This document shows, in pieces, positions 23,201 to 35,475 of a DNA stretch of 64,000 nt (the first letter of the stretch is position 1; each line of letters begins with the position of its first letter). Position numbers and translations under genes: made by a program. The notes beneath the pieces were generated by a model. It did no database searches. It was not told where the DNA came from and saw only the letters and a program-made list of their open reading frames with translations. Origin of the DNA: Cymodocea nodosa. Its lineage: Eukaryota; Streptophyta; Magnoliopsida; Alismatales; Cymodoceaceae. Where the stretch lies: the NCBI GenBank assembly GCA_036874045.1, contig CM072344.1, positions 3,072,501-3,136,500 of the forward strand, written 5' to 3'.

Positions 23201-25390
23201 GCTTAATGATGTTTAGGCGGTCGATTCTTTATGCTCATAAAAATCATCTATCGCATCCATCCATCGAATTTCTTAGCATTAAAGTGGTTAACGAAGTTCG
23301 ATCTATACGATTCAAAGGTGGAAATATAACGAGTACGAACTTTCAATTATACATATCAAATGGATAGATTTGTACAATACTAACTTGGTTAGACATGATT
23401 TGACTATTTCGATCAACGGCACAATCCATGTTGGACCATTGCATGGTGCAACTGTGTTGTCGTATCCAACTGCAGCCGGTATAGCTTAGACGGCATGAGT
23501 CGAGCAACGAGCGAACCATGGAAATGGGGTGTCGAGGCAACCGTCAACTCATCACTAGTCACCGCATAAGCGACGAGTCATGACTACGTCAGAGTGTCGG
23601 ACTGTTGGCTGCCACCTGTCAGGTCGTCTAGTCATGACCGCACTGAACACGGCGAAGGCTCAATCGATAGTGAGGCAACGATGACGAGCACGGGTAGAGA
23701 GTCGACGCACGAGGTCCTGAACTTACGAGCAAACAGGCTCGTCAGCTCGCGTCATTTCCTTTGGGCCGCACCGCACACCTTAGCCTCTGCATAAAACGCT
23801 CGAAAGACTAAAGACTCGCTAGTCGCTAAATAGTCATCAATCGATAGTGGCGTAGGGGGTAAGGTTGGCCAAGGGTGTAGTGGCTTAGCTACGAAGAAGT
23901 AAAATGGATAGATTTGTTCCATTATCTGCATAAGAAGGAATTGGTGGACTATAGAACCAGCACGTGGCGACATGGCACAATAGTCAACCAGGCAATGTGT
24001 TGCGACAGGCTGCTAACAAGCGAAATCAATGAGCAATAGGTAGAATTAATAGGCAACAGGCAAACTTGGATGGGCTTAGCCAATGAAGTTGATGACGAGT
24101 CGATACAAACGAGATGGAAGACGAGACAAAAAAGTGTGTAACGAGTTTGGCGCTGGATTGAAAAAAAATATTAAATCAATAAATCATGTTATACTCTTAT
24201 AAATATCTCCTCACCTCACCTTCTTCTCCTCACCTATCTCTAATTTTCTAACTTACAATTTCTTAATCTTTAGTTTCATTATTCATTTGTCTATACATTT
24301 TTATCAAACATTCAAAGGTTGTTTGAATCATTCAAAAAGTTAAGAAAGATAGAAAAGTTAGAAATCAGAAAAGTAAAATTTAAATGTATTTATGTTATTA
24401 ATTAAAAGTTAAGAAAATTATATAGTTGAAATTTTTTTTCTTAATTTACTTACAATACAAATTTAAAATTTAAAATAAATTAATTAGACGACATTATTAA
24501 TATTCAAATATTTGAAATAAAAATAAAAATAATAGACAACAAAAGATACTAATTATTTTCTTCCTAACAAATACTATCCATAATCTACCTACTATATTGA
24601 CCGACAAAAAACAATAATCATAAAGGTAGAGAAAGAAAATCAAAAGTGAAGTTTGTTATTCTAAAGATTATATCTCCAACATAATCATAAAGGTAATTAC
24701 CTACTAACATATAAAATGAAAAAGATTTAAATATGCATTTCTTATCACGTAAACTAATATTTCAATCAAAGTCAACGTCCACGCTTTTCTTTCACAAATT
24801 ATAAAACACATATTTTAATAATAAATCACAAAAAAATGCAATGAACTTGTTCATGAATTTTTGTATCACAAATAAATAAATAAACATTGCACGTGCCTCT
24901 TCTTCCTCGCCAAACCCCTTGGAAAACACCCTCTTTCTCCACGCATCCACCCCCAAAATCGTAGATCGAAGAACCTAATCGAATCCACTTTGCGCAAAGG
25001 AGGCAACATTTCTGTGATGAATTTTGGGACACAATCTCAAAGACAAAGGTGGAAGATCCATGGAAAAATGGGACCACCAGATTAATCTGGGAAAGCCTCA
25101 CCCACAAAAACAAGCAGAAATCGGTAAAATCTGATGAAGGCCGAGAGATGGAGAAGTTGCGATGGTGAGGCCGACAGATGATTGATCCTTCACCTTATGG
25201 CTTGCAGCATGAGGAGATCGCATGGTGGATGTTCATGTCGGAGCTGGGAGCCACACCCCGAAGGTGATTTGGTCAAGAAGCGAGATGTCCTCTTTGTCTT
25301 CTCTCACTTCCAACCCTTAAGCGAGTTCACGACAATGGAGAAGATTTCTAAAGTTTCGAACCAGGTGAGGTTTGAAACTTGGTAAATCTC
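23200..25390. other. Gene-free; mixed-GC block and AT-rich block
   Basis: 23340-24140 has clearly higher GC than its surroundings, with many CGA/ACGAG motifs and a 16-base direct repeat AAATGGATAGATTTGT at 23358 and 23902, yet no long frame. It may be LTR or other element debris. 24150-24900 is AT-rich, with GTTAAGAAA-type runs like those near Harbinger ends. 24900-25390 is mixed; its ORFs (24826-25113 minus, 25182-25385 plus) are not recognised. Confidence 0.4.
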
Positions 25391-25394
25391 TTCA

Positions 25395-25975
25395 CTACTC
25401 ATTTGTCTAGTGCATCTTCTTTAGACATGTAGTGCCTTATCTACTAGACATCTAACATCTGTTACCTACGTCAGTAGTTCATTGTTCATTTGTTTGATTC
25501 ATCTTCATTGGACATTTAATATCTCATCCACTAGACATCCAACATTCATTGTTCATTTATATGGTTCATCTTCACTAAACATATAATATCTCATCTACTA
25601 GACATCTAATAACATTCACTATTCACGTCAATAGTTTACTATTCATTTGTTTGATACATCTTTACTAGGCATTCGACATTTGCTACGCGCATCAATAGTT
25701 CATTATTCATTTGTCTAGTGCATCTTCACTTAGACATCCAACATTTGCTACCCCCATCAATAGTTCACTATTCAATTGTCTAGTGCATCTTCATTGGACA
25801 TTTGGTGCCTCATCCACTAGACATCTAACATTCATTGTCCATGTCAATAGTTCACTATTCATTTGTCTAGTGCATCTACATTGGAAATCTAATGCCTCAT
25901 CCACCAAACATTTGATGTTTGTTGATTACATCAGTAGTTCACTATTTATTTGTTTGATACATCTTCACTACACAT
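25395..25975. repeat. Minisatellite, ~87-bp unit with shorter variants
   Basis: The core CATTTGTCTAGTGCATCTTC (with changes) recurs at about 25399, 25487, 25554, 25645, 25707, 25773, 25860 and 25946. Full units of about 86-91 bases contain TCATCCACTAGACATC and GTCAATAGTTCACTATT; shorter ones (about 62-68) lack the middle. Eight units are visible. A 93-codon ORF inside (25711-25992) merely repeats with the DNA. Confidence 0.85.
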
Positions 25976-25978
25976 ATA

Positions 25979-27259
25979 GAGGGTGTTACTAGCACCGAAA
26001 AGTTAGGGGAAAAAAGTTCAAAAAGGTAAGAGAAATAAAAAGTTAAAGAAATTCAAAAAATTTAAAGGTATTAATGTAGAAAGTTAAGGAAAATAAAGGA
26101 ATATATATTATAAATAAATAATTTTTTACTTTAAAATTATTTTTAGAATAACAAATAAGAATAATATCATTATTAAAAATATTTAAATGATAATCAAATT
26201 ATAAAAATTCCTTACTATTTTTGAAAGTTCAATAATTTCATTCAAACAAAATAAACATTACAACAAGCCAAATATTATAAAATTTTATAATAATATTTAA
26301 ATAGAAATTTATTTCAAAAATTTATTCTTCTCACGTAGCAATCATAATATTTTTTCACATTCTATCAATCATTTCTTTCTTCTCTTCTTGAGACATTTCT
26401 ATAATATTTCTTATTTTTTCCCCTCCTTCGTTTGCATATGATATCTCATTAGCAACATCAACTTATGGTAATTCATCTTATAAATCTATAAGTAAATCAG
26501 TTGAATTTACTTAACAAATGAAATTGTGAAGTAAAAAATATGTCATAACAATTTTTACCTATGTTTAATAAAAAAATAGCATGTAACCATGTAAAATTGT
26601 AAATTAATATTTTATAATCTCAAATGTACATTCAATTACTATCCTAAATTGTAAATGTTTATAATTAAAATTCTCGACAAGATTCGTTGGATGTATATTA
26701 CTATCATACTCTATTAAGTAATACTTAATATCTTGAAATAGATAAATAAATTCTAAGTAATTTGAATAACCAACATCCACTAAGTAAAATTTATTTTATT
26801 AGTCTACACATTTTAACAATTTAAAAAATAATTATTGTATTATGTAAGTGTCGTACCTAGTGGAACTTGAATATCATTTGATCTAGATATTGCATCTTAT
26901 AGTATTCAAGCATCTACTATTGTTCCTTCCTAGCTAGCAAGAAGATAATTAATTTTCATATTGAAATTACATACAACCATAACATCATTTTGAGATAATT
27001 CTCTTTTTTTACTCCTAAACTTTGTTGTTTATTGCTCATAAATAATCACCTTAATATGTGTCCCATGGATTACTCCAATACAATATTATACAAATTAAAA
27101 CATATCTAAGTTACCTAAAATGAAATGCACAAATCATTTACATACCTACTATTATAATCGTATAAATGTCTACAAAGATGTAAATTTTCTATTTCCCAGT
27201 ATTTTCAGTAATTCCTGTTATTTCTTTGTCTGACAAAAAATTATACACAAACACCTCCC
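25979..27259 (-). mobile_element. Deleted PIF/Harbinger element
   Basis: The right end reads ACAAACACCTCCC (27247-27259), followed by TTA; its complement GGGAGGTGTTTG is a PIF-type terminus. The left end GAGGGTGTTACTAG at 25979 is a decayed counterpart, preceded by ATA. On the minus strand a transposase relic (about 27120 to 26380) reads CIGVIHGTHIKVIIY, LSQNDVMVVCNFNM, FYLVDVGYSN, IEYDSNIHPTN and LRFIVIE-like sequence. These match in order the copy at 6455-7780. The first catalytic Asp is changed to His in the HGTH motif, and stops are present. No ORF1 remains. Confidence 0.75.
26380..27120 (-). pseudogene. Harbinger transposase fragment
   Basis: This is the DDE_4 transposase core inside the 25979-27259 element, with the order CIGVI-GTH, the CNF block, LVDVGYSN, NPTNLVENFNY-like sequence and VKIVMTYFLLHNFIC. 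It has multiple stops. An intron-like gap lies between the SRSNDIQVPL block and the LVDV block. Its sequence is close to the plus-strand copy at 6455-7780, so both belong to one family. Confidence 0.75.
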
Positions 27260-27545
27260 TTAGATGAATTCTTATAGAGTTTGTTTTCTTCACATGACTT
27301 TGATATGTCTTCAAGATTTCTTTACCTTCTTGGCCAAGATTCATGGTGTACTTATTCTACATTGCAGATTTCTATTCTATCATCATTGCTTTGTTGTCTT
27401 CATCGAAGTTTCTTGAGGGCCCTAACATACGTTTCATCCCTAGCATTTGTCTCTTTGCATGAGTTCCCATAGATTTTTGGTTTTTTTAATCGTCGTTACA
27501 GTATTTTTCAAGTTTATTTACTCTTTAGTTTTGGTTTATTGACTA
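27260..27545. other. AT/CT-rich flank, no gene
   Basis: A 63-codon ORF (27281-27472) reads as a low-complexity S/L-rich peptide with no recognised family. Nothing else is supported. Confidence 0.4.
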
Positions 27546-27547
27546 CG

Positions 27548-28080
27548 TTGTTTTTTTTTTTTTTTTTTTTCGTGAATCCTTGCTAACCTCCACCTTTCTA
27601 CTTTACTTTATCGTTTCATCTCGACTTCCTACAATTGTGTTTAAATTTTTACGGAGGGTGTACTTGGGAGACCTTTCGAGAAACCTTAGAAAAAAAATAA
27701 AGAGAAATCTTGAGAAATTCTTGTATACATATATTATAAATAAGGAACAACAAGTCGATTTTCGGTGTCGTCGATTCGTCTTCGCCCCCGATCTCCGTTC
27801 CGTCGTTGCCCTCGATCGTGCGTCGTTTCTGGTGTCGTCGATTCGTCCTCGCCCGTTGCATTGGCCGCCCGCCCACTATCGCCTGCCATCTCATCGGCCG
27901 CCCGCCTGTTCTCTCCTATCCATCGCGTCTGCTGCCCGCCCGTTGTCACTGTGGTCACCCATTCGCCGGTGGCAACATTTTCCCGTTCGCAATCGTCTTC
28001 GCAAGTGAATCCTGATTTGAAGATTGGGTTTATCAGTGAAAGTCTCGAATAAGGGTTTTTCCGATCTTGCATTATTCCAA
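27548..28080. other. T-run followed by GC-rich block with a ~70-bp duplication
   Basis: A run of about 22 T (27548-27570) is followed by AT-rich sequence and then a GC-rich block (27755-28050) rich in CGCCCG and CGTCGATTCG. GGTGTCGTCGATTCGTC occurs at about 27762 and 27832, a tandem duplication of about 70 bases. Five overlapping ORFs on both strands cover this block. None has a recognisable domain, and such overlap is expected in GC-rich DNA with few stops. It could be the leader of a gene or element, or, read on the minus strand, a retroposed piece ending in a poly-A tail. Confidence 0.45.
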
Positions 28081-30540
28081 TCGATTTGTATGTTTGTTAA
28101 ACTGCTTTCTGCATTATTCATTGGTAGTGTTAATCGATTTGTGCAGGTACTTATTTCTTTATAAGGTGACAGCACTGTTTGGTTTTGCTCATAGGAAATT
28201 TGCATGGATACTAATTTTAATTTCCTTGTTCAAACTATGAACACATTCAAGTATCTACAGCAATAAAAAACAAAAACCGATTCACATTAACACTTGTTAA
28301 AAATTGCTTCAGTAATCTCGTTATCTGTGCTACTTCTACCAGTTTTATGTTAGATGGTGACTAATCTGTTAAATAATGACATGCTTCACCACAATTAGTT
28401 TCTTGTAAATTGACTGAAAATCATAGCTATCAATGTAAATTAACCTCATCTCATATATTGAAAATGTGAATGTTTGGTTTGCATGCAATATTAATAAAAG
28501 CAGTAGATTACTTGCAAAGTATTATAAGTTCTATTGCATCTTAACATGTTTAATACAGCAAAGAAGATGCTAATAATACAAATATCAAGATGATTCTTCA
28601 AATGACCATCATACATTCATGCTTAATCATCTTCATTCACAAATTACACTGGCATAAATGTCATAAGTTACCAACAATTTATCAAGGTAGCAACATGTAC
28701 TTTATTAATAAGAAGATGAAATCACCAATAGATGCATTTTGTATGATACTTTTAGCAAAAACTGCAGAATGGATACCCTGCCCAACAAGCCAGTCGATTT
28801 GATTAACAATCAACTCCTTTATTTGATATGTAACTAAATGATAAAAATAATATTTTGTTCCTATATTTTATTCTTTGGTCTTCAGATATGCTGTTTTTTT
28901 AATGTTGTAAATATCTTAATATTGAATTTAGATTGTTCTAGATAATCATTATTGATTACATTAGCTTAATTGCCTAGATATAATTCTGACAATTCGATAG
29001 GAGAGAAGGATTCCTTCCTATAATGTTTTTTTTAATGTTGTAACTTTCCTAGATAATGTTTTAGTCCTCTGTCATGCTTTTCACAAATTTCCACTAACAT
29101 TTCCACCGAAGACAACATATCCGGATTTTCATAGTGTACTATTATGTAATAACTCACACTGGCCATATCACGAGTTTTCTATACATAATGCTTCTGCTTT
29201 AGATAACTTGATTTGAGTGGAATGTTATAATTTGGTCAAACTATAGAATACAATTACAATAGATATAATTTTGTAATCAACGATACAATTACATCTTCAT
29301 ATTTATATTGTTAATTAGACTCGTACATGAAATAATAAAATACAGTTTGCACCCAAAAGTTGAATGATATTAATTTCTATTAGCTGTTTATTGGTCGATT
29401 TAGTGGATTCATTATTTTCTTCTGATTTTAGCAAAATAACTACCCTTTTCATCTACTAATTTAATAGGTTATATAGTTCTAGAGGTGCATAATTGATTTT
29501 AGAATTTTTTTAGGGTCATTTGGATTTTAATCGAGGAGGTTTTACTAGTGCATTTGTGTAGTCCCTTATTTTGTCTGAATCTGTAATTTTCAATCATGAA
29601 TTGCACTTAACTTGAGGATTTATTAATTACGTGTTTATACTTGTTAGAAAGAGCATCCTATAAGCTTTCATTTGCTACTGATTTCATTGAATTTCATTGG
29701 AAACCCTAGGAGATCTAGATTTTCCAAGTTGGAGGTGTAGTTCTAGATTTTATGCTGTCTACATACATCTGTCAAAAACTATTCAATTTCTAGTATAATT
29801 CATGCAAGGAAATTTTTGTTTGATAATTTTCCTAGATTGGTAACTTAAAGATTTCCATAGGTGGTTTACACGTGATTTTATGTAAATTCTAGAGGAAGTT
29901 AGAAATTTTAGAAATTGGGAGTGGAGATAGATTGTGATCTGCATTTTATTTGCATCACTGTAACATGAGCTATTTTAGCACCTATTCCCAACTATGGGTT
30001 TACTTGTGATAACTCTTTCCATTTAGTAGATTTCTAGAGGTTTCCATAGAGTATTTATTTTTTATTTACAAATTTACAGATTGGGAGTTTGAAAGTATTG
30101 AAATAGAGAGTGTGGACAGTTTTGCAATCCAAAATAGTAGGGTATTTCATTGTTTTCAACCTTTAAGTTGTCCACACCTATTTTATATTTAAGTTTGAAT
30201 AATTTTTGTAACTAGTGCATTGCATAAGCTTTCTAACAAGTTTCTAAGCATAATTTTTGGAGTTGTAGTGCATGAATTAGAGCTTCTAAGTGCAACAATA
30301 CATTCAAATGGATTATTCCTAAAATTTCTGAAATCTCTTTCATTAATTTAACAACATATTAATCTATTAACATAACTCTTAAAATAAATTAACTTAAGTT
30401 AGTAATTAAAATTCCATTACAATTTCTAACTTCCCTATGAACATGATTTGTACTTGTCGATGTACTTCATTAAATATTGAGTAATTGTAATTATAAATTT
30501 AGAACTTAAAATTTTCCATACAACACTCTTGAGTTTGAGT
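28081..30540 (+). other. LTR-like AT-rich sequence, no gene
   Basis: No supported coding region; the 70-codon ORF at 28590-28802 is not recognised. The right part resembles a plus-oriented Tat/Athila-like LTR tail: AATTAACTTAAGTTAGTAATTAAAATTCC, shortened here to its core TTAACTTAAGTTAG, then TTCCCTATGAACATGATTTG and TACTTGTCG at 30380-30460, comparable to 11640-11800. Confidence 0.4.
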
Positions 30541-30559
30541 GTAGGTTGAAGGTACTATT

Positions 30560-32720
30560 GATGATCCTCCCAACAATAGTTATCAAAGAAAGGTTAGGAT
30601 TTAGAAAGGTATAGGTTGAAAAAGAATAATGAGAGTAATGGCTGAAAATAAAAAAAATTAAGATTGATAGGTTTGATGGTAGAGATTTTGGGTTTTGAAA
30701 AATACAAATAGAAAATTATCTATATTAGAAGAAGTTGTATGAGCTAGAGAAAGCTAAAGGGGATGGATTAGGAAACATAAGAGCTACTCAACTGTCCAAT
30801 ACTAGGTATGATGTAGTTAACATTGGCTAAGAATGTGATATTCAACATTGTCAAGGAGAAAATAACTACTAGTTTAATGAAGGTGCTATCAAATATGTAT
30901 GAGAAGTCATGTACCTTCAATAAAATATATGGTAGAAGGTGGTTCTGTTATAGACCATATAAATGTTTTTAATATGATTATCACCTAGTTGAGTTTAATT
31001 GACATAATGTTTAATGATGAGGTGAGTGCTTTGATTTTACTACTGTCATTACTACTTAAAAGTTAGTTTGTAGTATTAACTAAAGTCAATAACTTAGTGA
31101 ATAACAATAAGGTGAAGTTAAACATCTAGAATTTAATCTTGAGTAAAGATATCCAAAGAAGAAGTAATAATGAAACTTCCACCTCTACCCTAAATGTAGA
31201 AAGTAGGGGAAGACAACAGTAGAGAGGACAAAACTCCCAAGGGAGATCTAAGTCTAAAGGGAAAAGGAGTGAAAAGGGCGTTACTTGTTGGAAACTCTAC
31301 ATCTAAGGGTGTTTCAAATACTTTGGTGTGTTGTGTTGACAACATAACCAAGTCCTAGATAATGAACTCTAGAGCATCATTCCAGTCCACCAATAGAAGA
31401 GAACTATTATAGAATTTTGTTACATTAAGAAGAGAATGATATATCTTATTGATGATAGCTACTTGGAGATAGTTGGAAAAGTGTCAACATAAAGACCAAT
31501 AACAACATAGTATAGAAATTAAAGGATGTCAAATTTATCCTTGATTTGACAAAAAACTTAATTTCCACTAGTTAACTAGATGATGAAGGTTACACCAATA
31601 GTTTTGGAAAAACATAGTGGAAGGTAACAAGGAAGGCTATAATGATAGCCAAAGGGAAGAAGAGGGAAATCCTCTATGTAACATTTGATAAGAGAGATGT
31701 CATTTTATTTATTATAGAGTATCTAGATCAATGTAGTGTATAGTACAAGAGAATGTGACATATTAGTGAGAAGAGGTTAAAAGTTATGGCATTAAAAGAG
31801 AAGCTTCTAGCTCTAAAATCATTGCATATGGAATTCTATGAAGATTGCATGTATGGGAAGTAGAAGAGAATGAACTTTTCAAAGGTAGTAAGGGTGCAAA
31901 AAGCCAAGGCGCTAGAATTAATCTACACAGATATTTGGGAATCAATACATATTAAGTCTCTAAGAGACTCAAGGTATTATGTCACATTCATAAATGACTT
32001 TACTAAGAAAGTGTTGGTTTATTTGCTAAGGAATAAATTCTCTGTGTTTGTAACCTTCAAGCAATGGTGAGCTAAGGTTGAAAATGAAATTAGTGAGAGG
32101 GTTAAGATTCTGAAATCTAATAGTAGTGGTGAATATAACAACTTAGAATTCAGAAATTACTATGTTGAAGTAAGAATTAAGATGAAGAAGATAGCCCCTA
32201 GAAATCTATAATAGAGTGGAGTGGCTAAAAGAATGACTAGAAGCATAAGATTGCATGCAAACTTACCTAAGATGTTTTAGGTTGAGGTAGTAAACACATT
32301 TGCTTATTTAATCAATAGAGGTTTGTTAGCGCCTCAAGATCAAAAGATTCCTAAAGAATAGTGGTCAAGAAGAGAAGTGGATCTTTCCCATTTGAGGGTA
32401 TTTAAATGTCTCTTATGTACACATTAATGTTGATGCTAGGGACAAATTAGATACTAAAGTAAAGAAGTACTACTTTCTTGGCTACAGAATAGAGTAGTTT
32501 GGTTATCGTTTTTGAGATGACCAAAATAAGAAGATTATGACGGAGTGAATGTTACTTTTAATGAGTCAATGTTGTATAAACATAAGGATGTGGTTCAAAG
32601 GATAGCTATTGGATGGCTAGCCAAGTGATAGTCAAAGTGAAGCTCATAATGACATGAGTGTGGAGCTTGATGACATCAATGATAAAAATGTCAAGAAGAA
32701 ATAAACAATCTTAAATGACA
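30560..32720 (+). mobile_element. Decayed Ty1/copia (gag to integrase)
   Basis: The gag start has KIDRFDGRDFGF-like sequence and YEKLEKAKGDGL-like text at 30655-30770. The integrase part at 31870-32200 has KVVRVQKAKALELIYTDIWE, SRYYVTFINDFTKKVLVY and ENEISERVKILKSNSSGEYN; then PKMF-, AYLINRG- and GYGDEQFGYRF-like pieces follow to about 32520, and NDMSVELDDINDKN-like text near 32660. The order is that of plant copia gag, integrase and the integrase-RT spacer. It is broken, with many breaks, and old. No RT or RNase H was seen: the region past 32720 is a different LTR piece. Confidence 0.8.
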
Positions 32721-32769
32721 AGAAAATGTGATTGAGTCTATCATACAATTGAGGAATTTAAGTTCTATA

Positions 32770-33440
32770 TTTATAATCACAAATGTATAATGTCTAATGA
32801 AATACGTTAACAAGTATAGGTTGTATCCATAAAAAATTGTAAGTCAATAATTAGAATTCTAAACAGACAAGATACTAACTAATTTAATTAAACTAAAATG
32901 TTATCTTATAAATGAATTAAATTTATTATATTAGAAACTATACAAATACATGCATATATCTACAGCATCATATGTACACACAAAATATATATGGACATTA
33001 CTTACACAATTACGCACAGATTCAAACAAATTCAAGAAGAAGCGAGAAATAATTAACTACTAAGAAGGGAACTAAAATAAAGTAAAATAAAATATTTATA
33101 AAGGGCTTCATTGGTTCTTCTTCTTAACATCTGACCTTCCTTGCCATTATCTCTCTACTGTCACCGAAGAAAAACTCTACTTGTTAATCTCACAAACTCC
33201 TCTTGCTGTTACCAAGAGTTGAATCATTATTCACTTACTTCTAGGATTTATCTTATTGTCACCAAGGAAAAATACAGAAAATCAATGTGCAATGCCTTCA
33301 ATGGAAATACACTTGTGTTTCACAACAAAATACGGGAATCCGTATGCTTCACTTATTATAACCATGCAAACTACCTCCTACGCACTTGTTGCCTTTTATC
33401 ACACAAAAATTTCTCTAACTTCGATCCATTGATATTATAA
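32770..33440 (-). mobile_element. Tat/Athila-like LTR tail, minus orientation
   Basis: ACAAATGTATAATGTCTA, AACAAGTATAGGTTG and ATCCATAAAAAATTG (32777-32845) follow the same order as the tail blocks at 52200-52290 and 53610-53680. The remainder is AT-rich and then carries TGTCACCGAAGAAAAA and TGTCACCAAGGAAAAA repeats at 33160-33270. The 99-codon ORF at 33141-33440 is not recognised. Confidence 0.45.
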
Positions 33441-33441
33441 C

Positions 33442-33828
33442 TGTTAGCACCTGGTCATCATTAAAAGTCAAGAAATCCTTCGACATACTTCACTCTTATG
33501 ATTGAAAATACCGATACCTGAAGAAAAATAATCAATAAATAATGGGAGTCGCTACCACTCGTACGCACGACTTCATCTCCCGTACTCTCGGGTCTTTCTC
33601 TTCGATCTCCTACGTTTAACAACCACATGTATAATAACAATTATAAAATAAATAAGTATTAAGAGATAAGCCTCCTGCAGATCCACTTTTAACTGTGAAC
33701 GTGCGGAAGAGATTCCGAAGAATCACACAACGCAAGAAAATGATTTCCGTCAAGTACGCAAGGTCACAACGACGGCTATGGAAATTATTTTCGTCACACA
33801 TGCAGGTTGTCCGCAATAGTCGCTAACA
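33442..33828. mobile_element. Possible short solo LTR
   Basis: The segment begins TGTTAGCACCTGG and ends CGCTAACA, giving TGTTAGC/GCTAACA inverted ends over about 387 bases. It includes GGGAGTCGCTACCACTCG, a motif I associate with dispersed plant LTR repeats. The flanking pentamers do not match, so the limits are uncertain. Confidence 0.35.
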
Positions 33829-34880
33829 ACCTAACATTGAAAAAAAATAAAGACCAGCGATTTTGGATTATGAAAATTCGATATTGCTAGATGTCATTCT
33901 CTGCATGTGCACACCACTGCCATAGCTGTCAGTAGGCCAGGTTAGATCAGCTCAGTTCAAAAATTAAAATACATATATAATTTGTTGATTGAGTCAGATG
34001 AAGCTTAGGCTACCTCACGGGTCACCCACGGGTCCGTCGACCCGTCCAGATTTTTCAAACGTTAAACCTTAGGAAATTTAGATTTAGATAAAAACAACAA
34101 CAAACATGAAATAATACTAAAAATAAATAAATATCTAAGAAGTTAAAAATTAAAAAGTTTTTGATGCAAAATATAAGTACCTGAAACGAAATGAAATCAA
34201 AATATTTTAGATTCGAAGCGTAAGCATCTAAAAAATAATGAAAACCAAAGTATTTTTAAAAGCAAAAATTTAAATATCCAAAATCAAATCAAATGTCTTA
34301 AGTGTAAAAGGTACGTACCTAAGAATTAAACAAAGATCGGAATATTAGAGATACAAAATAGTAGTATCTAAAGTAAAAAGATTTAAATATGTCAAATACT
34401 CTTGTATAAATTATTTATTAAAAAAAGAAAGAAAATATATATTTAAAAAAATATATAAATATTGAATGTTAAAAATAAAAATATATATATGAACTTTAGT
34501 TAAACTAAAGTTAACTTTGGATTTAATTCCTAATTTTCTTATGTGACACATCCTAGAAAGTTAGGAAAATTTTCCTAATTTTCTAATTCCTAGCTTTCTA
34601 TATGATACAAATTCCTTCTAGCTGTCACATGTTTATGTTATTTTTCTTGTATTACGTATATTGTTTGATTTTAAAACATATATTTATAATATATAGAATC
34701 TTTTAAAAATTAATAAGTAATTTCATATCTTATGTCTTTCAAAGAAAGATATATTATTTGCACCTACCAATTGCATTAAATACACACTATATAAAAATAT
34801 ATAATTTCATTGCTCATAAAAGAGAATACATGATAACTTTGTACAATTCAAATTTACAATAAATTAACAGGATATAATAG
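33829..34880. other. AT-rich, no gene; short palindromes
   Basis: ACGGGTC-type repeats with GTCGACCCGT lie at 34016-34043. A perfect palindrome TTAGGAAAATTTTCCTAA lies at about 34562-34579, and CTTTAGTTAAACTAAAG at about 34495. Nothing coding. Confidence 0.5.
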
Positions 34881-35475
34881 AAGATTTATACTCATTTCTA
34901 AGAGTATTTAGTATTTTAGATAATTTAAACTAATATCTAAAAGTATATTTAATATTTTAGATAGTTTAGACTTGTATGTAGAAGTATTTTGTAAATTTAG
35001 ATAGTTTATAATTTGTATCTAAGAACATTTTTGATATTTTAGATAATTTGAACTCATGTCTAAGAGTATTTTGTGATTTTAGATATATGTAAAGGTGTTT
35101 TGATAATTTAGACATGTACATAAAATATCTTAATAATTTAGATGCGCGCGAGAGTATTCTGGTAATTTAATTGTATACTAAGATATTTTGATAATTTGAG
35201 TATGCATAAAGGTATTTTGATAATCTAAAATACATAAAGAGCATTTTGGTAATTTGGGATGTAGAAAGGATACTTTGGTAATTTATGCATGCATGAGAGT
35301 GTTTTGGTCATTCGTGGATACACAAGGGTGTTTTTCAAGAGTTTGAAAGTGCATAAGGGCATTTTGGGTAATTTAAAATTCATGAGGGTATTTTGATAAT
35401 TTAAAAGCTAACAAAGATGATTTTGATAATTTGGAGCTCATAAAAGAGGCATTTCGATAATTTTATTAGTACACA
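34880..35475. repeat. Degenerate minisatellite, ~35-50-bp unit
   Basis: Variants of CATAAGGGTATTTTGATAATTT recur about 14 times. Units are near 45-55 bases on the left (TCTAAGAGTATTTNATATTTTAGAT type) and near 35 on the right (GTATTTTGATAATTTGA type). The change in unit length and sequence along the array is gradual. No ORF. Confidence 0.8.

Noticed and set aside
25395-25975. CRISPR-like array
   Set aside because: The window is plant DNA, units are diverged along their full length, and there are no unique spacers between identical repeats; it is a minisatellite.
27580-28205. Five overlapping ORFs on both strands
   Set aside because: The GC-rich block has few stops in any frame; no domain, start context or family pattern supports one of them.
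34880-35475. CRISPR-like or short regulatory array
   Set aside because: The units are degenerate and contiguous, with no spacer structure.
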